A stretch of DNA of 35,568 nucleotides, taken from positions 1 through 35,568 of the forward strand of contig DAOVQG010000006.1 of the NCBI GenBank assembly GCA_030628805.1, read 5' to 3'. The translations under genes and the position numbers were made by a program. The stretch comes from JAGMDK01 sp023128695. GTDB taxonomy: Bacteria; Planctomycetota; Phycisphaerae; UBA1845; Fen-1342. Below are positions 32,854 to 35,568 of this stretch, piece by piece (position 1 is the first letter of the stretch; every line of letters starts with the position of its first letter). The notes under the pieces are model-generated. The model ran no database searches. It was not told the origin of the DNA and saw nothing but the letters and a program-made list of their open reading frames with translations.

Positions 32854-33686
32854 TTGTCGATGGCCAGCTCACCGCCATCACCGTTACCGGATTACGACCT
32901 TCCCCCCGTGATCGAGGTCGTTTGTGGCTTGCAGTTTGAAGCGCTTCTGGGATTTCAAGCCACGGTGTTTGGCTTGCTGTGGCAGCGGTTCAGGGCCAAG
33001 TACCCGACGTGCGAGCAGGAACCGCCGCTGGTTCAAGTGATCGAGCGCTTTGGCGAACCAGTTGCGGAGGGACCCCGCGTCGAGGTTTCCAGCGTGCCGC
33101 CGTTGCCGCGCATGTTCTTCGTGAATCAGAGCCCGTGCTGGTTGTTGCAGGTGCAAGCCGACCGTTTGCTGCACAACTGGCGCAAGCTGCTGGAAGCGGA
33201 CGTGTATCCGCACTTCCCGGAGGTTTATGAGAGATTCTGGTCGGCGTGGGAGCGCTTTGTCGACTTTTGTCAGGAGGAGAAGATCGGGCCACCGCAGGTC
33301 AACCAACTAGAGGTCACCTACATCAACCACATCGTTCAAGGTGAAGGCTGGGAGGAGCTTGAAACGATCAGCCGAGTTTTCCCGGACATCGGATGGCGAG
33401 TGCAACGCTCGTTTCTCCCGTCGCCTGAGTCGGTGGCGTGGAAGGCGAGCTTTGCCATGCCCGACGCTGTCGGTCGGCTTCACGCCTCGGTGCGTCATCC
33501 GTCAGGCGACGCGATATGCAACCCGTCCTGTTGTGCGAACTAACGGCTCGCGGTGTTCCGAGCAGCTTGGACGATGACGCGATTCGAGATTGGTTCCACC
33601 TCGGTCGAGAGTGGATCGTGCGGGGCTTCGCTGACCTGACCCACGAACGAGTCCAGGAGGAAATCTGGAAAAGGAAGAAGGTGTGA
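32854..33686 (+). pseudogene. TIGR04255 family protein, one -1 frameshift
   Basis: The TTG at 32854 lies eight bases after AGGAGG, a better distance than the ATG six bases later, so TTG is the likely start. The N-terminal LPDYDLPPVIEVVCGLQFEA is the family hallmark. The first frame runs to a TAA at 33543; homology moves to the second frame near 33500-33515 (ending RRDMQPVLLCELTARGVPSS, then DWFHLGREWIVRGFADLT) and stops at 33686. Joined, the product is about 277 residues, the family's usual size. Function of the family is not established. The stop overlaps the next gene by GTGA, and a PIN nuclease follows. The frameshift could be an assembly deletion; if not, the gene is broken. Confidence 0.8.
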
Positions 33687-34132
33687 CGTTCCAACAGCGG
33701 GCAACGACCATCGAGCAGAGCTACGCCGATGACTTTAGCCAAAGCGAGGAATCGCTCTCAACAACTTCGCCGCAGGGGTTCATTTTCGTAACGGGGCAGG
33801 TCGTGGCAAAACGCCAACCGGCGCCTCCAGTCCAGGTTTCGCCAGCGTCGTTGCTTCGTGCTTATCATACAGGTTCGGCGTCGGCGCTCATCGAGGGCGG
33901 CGCTGCTTTGGGCACGATCACGGAAGAGTTCCTCCCGCATCTCGAACCTCGGACTGGTGGATTGCAGCGACGGCGCGGCATCCCGTCTCGGCGCGAGAGA
34001 CACGCGGCGGTGATTGCGCTGCTGGACGAATGGCTTGCAGATGAATCGGGCTACGACGAGAAAACTTGGCCTGGCTTGAAGGCACAAATCGAGGAATCGC
34101 GTACGTCAACGAGGAGTCAGTTCGGTGACTAA
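33683..34132 (+). CDS. Small protein between TIGR04255 and PIN genes, putative antitoxin
   Basis: 149 residues from a GTG at 33683 that overlaps the preceding stop by four bases, with AAGGAAGAAGG just before it. The N-terminal half is polar and probably disordered (QQRATTIEQSYADDFSQSEE, then the GFIFVTGQVVAK strand). The C-terminal part, HAAVIALLDEWLADESGYDE followed by KTWPGLKAQIEESR, resembles the C-terminal tails of VapB-like and other small antitoxins that precede a PIN toxin. The 8-base overlap with the PIN gene supports tight coupling. It has no recognisable DNA-binding fold of its own. The antitoxin role is inferred from position and the tail. Confidence 0.7.
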   Translation: MTFQQRATTIEQSYADDFSQSEESLSTTSPQGFIFVTGQVVAKRQPAPPVQVSPASLLRAYHTGSASALIEGGAALGTITEEFLPHLEPRTGGLQRRRGIPSRRERHAAVIALLDEWLADESGYDEKTWPGLKAQIEESRTSTRSQFGD

Positions 34133-34574
34133 ACGAATCGCGCTCGATACTGGCCCGCTTGGGATGATCGCTCATCCCAAAGCGAACAGGGCTACTGCGG
34201 AGTGGTTTCGCTCCATGCTCGAATCGGATTGCGAGGTGATCGTACCTGAGATTGCTGATTATGAAGTCCGTCGAAATCTGATTCTCGAAAAACTGACGGA
34301 GAACGTCAAACGACTCGACCAGTTGAAGCGGTTGCCGACCTATCTGCCGATTGATACTGCTGCGATGGTCAAAGCCGCCAACCTCTGGGCTGAGGCGAGG
34401 CGGCGACACAAGCCAACTGCTAACAAACATGCCTTGGACGGGGACGCGATCCTGGCGGCGCAGGCGAGGCTCGCGGGCGCGGTCGTCGCCACGGACAACG
34501 TAGGTCATCTTGACCAGTTTGTGAAGACTCGAAAGTGGTGCGACATGGGGTTTCGCAAGAATCGCGCGAGCTAG
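34125..34574 (+). CDS. PIN-domain ribonuclease (VapC-like toxin)
   Basis: 149 residues from a GTG at 34125, seven bases after GAGGAG. The PIN-fold acidic residues are present: Asp8 in LDTGPLG, Glu42 or Glu47 in PEIADYEVRR, Asp105/Asp107 in ALDGDAILAAQ and Asp124 in VATDNVGHL. PIN toxins cleave RNA in a Mg-dependent way and are blocked by a neighbouring antitoxin. The start overlaps the upstream gene by eight bases, so TIGR04255, the small protein and PIN form one translationally coupled unit. The target RNA cannot be predicted. Confidence 0.88.
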   Translation: MTKRIALDTGPLGMIAHPKANRATAEWFRSMLESDCEVIVPEIADYEVRRNLILEKLTENVKRLDQLKRLPTYLPIDTAAMVKAANLWAEARRRHKPTANKHALDGDAILAAQARLAGAVVATDNVGHLDQFVKTRKWCDMGFRKNRAS

Positions 34575-34590
34575 CATCCCACTGGCGCGA

Positions 34591-34755
34591 GTGATTCCCT
34601 TCGTCATCGACAACAAGCAGCACAGGCTGAGCGACGTGCTCTACTCGGCAGGGCGCAGCGAGCATGATGACAAGGCACTTCTGGAAGTGGTGGAATCGTT
34701 GGCGGCAGATTTCGCCAAGGACCGCAACGACGAAGCCGCGCATTTGCCTCGTTGA
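34591..34755 (+). pseudogene. Short remnant, possibly of a helicase N-terminus
   Basis: A 54-codon frame from a GTG translates to VIPFVIDNKQHRLSDVLYSA followed by DKALLEVVESLAADFAKD and ends in TGA. The first half resembles the extreme N-terminus of phospholipase D-like/SNF2 helicases (IDNxxHxLxDVL), but the second half does not continue that family. There is no ribosome site. Probably a fused or deleted remnant, 16 bases after the PIN gene. Confidence 0.35.
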
Positions 34756-34820
34756 GTCGTGATGAACTCGAACCGATCTGCTTCGAGTACGTCTCGTCCT
34801 GATGACGACCGCTAGCCGAG

Positions 34821-34840
34821 TAGGGCCTGCATACGCCCTA
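34821..34840 (+). terminator. Weak terminator-like hairpin
   Basis: TAGGGC and GCCCTA form a six-base stem around eight bases, followed by TTACACG rather than a T-run. It lies 246 bases after the PIN gene and could end that transcript. The whole stretch 34756-35326 (571 bases) shows no gene. Confidence 0.25.
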
Positions 34841-35131
34841 TTACACGTTCTCGTTATCCGATTCAGGTTCCGCGTATCAGTGTGTCGCCAAGATCGTTTC
34901 CCCACAGCCATGATGATGAAAGAGGGGGGGCCGTAGTTATATACATACTACGCCCCATGACCGGATACCGGAACCTGGGGGTGGGGGTGCGTGTGAACCA
35001 GAACCGGAACGCTCGCGAAAGCCGGCCTAAACGCGCTGCAAACCACGTTGTTGACACACGCCAGACATTGTGAGTGCTTCATCTATAGACTTCGAGTCAA
35101 CACTACAGCGCGCCGCGTGCAAAGCAAGCGC

Positions 35132-35213
35132 AAACACCACAGATACCGGCACAGAACCGGAAACACCACAAAAGTTGAATTTCGTTGTGGATTTCGTTTG
35201 ACTTCTGGTGTTT
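35132..35213. repeat. AAACACCA repeats upstream of the ArdC-like gene
   Basis: AAACACCACA occurs at 35132 and 35161, and TGGTGTTT, its reverse complement core, at 35206. The direct copies are 29 bases apart. Such spacing occurs in iterons and operators of mobile DNA, but three copies are few. This is about 115 bases before the ArdC-like start and is a candidate control region only. Confidence 0.35.
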
Positions 35214-35269
35214 CTGTGGAACACTTGGACTTGTGTGGTTGAATTCGTGAAACGGGGGCAAACAAAGCA

Positions 35270-35312
35270 GAGCCCGCTGCCGTCTTTTTGGCGAACGATC
35301 GGCAACGGGCTC
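35270..35312 (+). promoter_or_regulatory. Strong hairpin directly before the ArdC-like ribosome site
   Basis: GAGCCCGCTGCCG (35270-35282) pairs with CGGCAACGGGCTC (35300-35312) with one mismatch, loop of 17 bases containing TTTTT. It ends two bases before the GAGG ribosome site of the following gene. It may be a terminator for upstream transcription or an mRNA structure limiting translation. Confidence 0.55.
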
Positions 35313-35326
35313 CGAGGATCAAACAG

Positions 35327-35568
35327 ATGAAATTCTACGGCAGGTCTGAGCAACTGGCAACACGAATCCTGGATCTATTTCAATCGGGTAGCGTGCCGAA
35401 AGCGCCAGCGCCGATCTTCGTGCATCGGGCGGATTCTGTCCCGTGCCGGCAATGGTCTTGGGCGAATCAGCTTTTGACGGCACTCGCGGGAACGTCGGAC
35501 GCGCGCGGATTCCGACAATGGGAACACGCCGGCCGCAAGGTGAGCAAGGGTTCTAAAGCGTTTCACAT
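35327..35568 (+). CDS. ArdC-like antirestriction protein, N-terminal part
   Basis: Partial: 80 residues are visible and the gene continues beyond the window. The ATG at 35327 has GAGG nine bases upstream. The start MKFYGRSEQLATRILDLFQS, followed by PCRQWSWANQLLTALAGTSD and RGFRQWEHAGRKVSKGSKAF, matches the ArdC N-terminal (DUF1738) ssDNA-binding domain: the WS-x-N-x-LL helix, the ARG(F/Y)RQW motif and the VxKGxKAF strand. In plasmid ArdC this domain coats incoming single-stranded DNA and protects it from restriction; related proteins in phages and mobile elements often carry a C-terminal metalloprotease, which would lie outside this window. Its presence suggests that the right end belongs to mobile or plasmid-derived DNA. 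Confidence 0.8.
   Translation, partial: MKFYGRSEQLATRILDLFQSGSVPKAPAPIFVHRADSVPCRQWSWANQLLTALAGTSDARGFRQWEHAGRKVSKGSKAFH

Overview
The window most likely comes from a high-GC planctomycete, probably a Phycisphaerae-like lineage. This rests on gene content, not on a marker gene. Three large exported proteins end in the same dockerin-like module, built on the motif WRDIDYFVAAMND. There is a DUF1570 putative metalloprotease, an ECF sigma factor paired with a membrane Ser/Thr kinase carrying TPR repeats, a TAT-exported Gfo/Idh/MocA gene, a 'choice-of-anchor Q' beta-helix protein, and the GC-rich palindromic repeats (EGEAPAEP when translated) that I associate with this phylum. No rRNA or tRNA gene and no CRISPR array was found.

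Layout. 1-4300: thiL-tsaE on the minus strand (ATGA overlap), then a DUF1570 protein and a CPBP intramembrane protease on the plus strand. 4485-8216: a gingipain-like (C25) secreted protease with a dockerin-like end. 8217-8719: its leader and a stray RHS-repeat fragment. 8720-11793: ECF sigma factor followed by Ser/Thr kinase, one operon. 11794-12591: repeat-rich spacer. 12592-17079: a 1495-residue exported multidomain protein with a clear terminator. 17312-18130: a shrunken RCC1/dockerin protein and coding debris. 18142-21153: a large receiver-like/PPDK ATP-grasp fusion. 21502-22894: a Gfo/Idh/MocA oxidoreductase gene broken by two frameshifts. 22895-23382: dense repeats between convergent genes. 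23383-27061: a sulfatase-fold/TPR lipoprotein followed by a second lipoprotein whose signal peptide has been split by a 150-bp in-frame palindromic element. 27360-28811: a Cys/Met-metabolism PLP enzyme. 29126-29622: a MNT nucleotidyltransferase with a truncated HEPN partner. 29875-32001: a beta-helix protein with a dockerin-like end. 32373-35568: an accessory segment with a decayed gene, a TIGR04255 / small protein / PIN-nuclease cassette with overlapping genes, a short remnant, and the start of an ArdC-like antirestriction gene running off the end.

How it fits together. The housekeeping core is small (thiamine phosphate kinase, t6A tRNA modification, PLP enzyme). Much of the window is export and surface biology: large secreted proteins with a shared C-terminal Ca-loop module, lipoproteins and membrane signalling. 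The right end looks like accessory DNA. Small palindromic elements recur throughout: a 110-bp pair at about 106/110 identity sits in two divergent promoter regions, one element is inside a gene, and another ends a HEPN reading frame. All three frameshifts (two in the oxidoreductase, one in the TIGR04255 gene) are of the -1 type, so single-base deletions in the assembly must be considered beside true gene decay.
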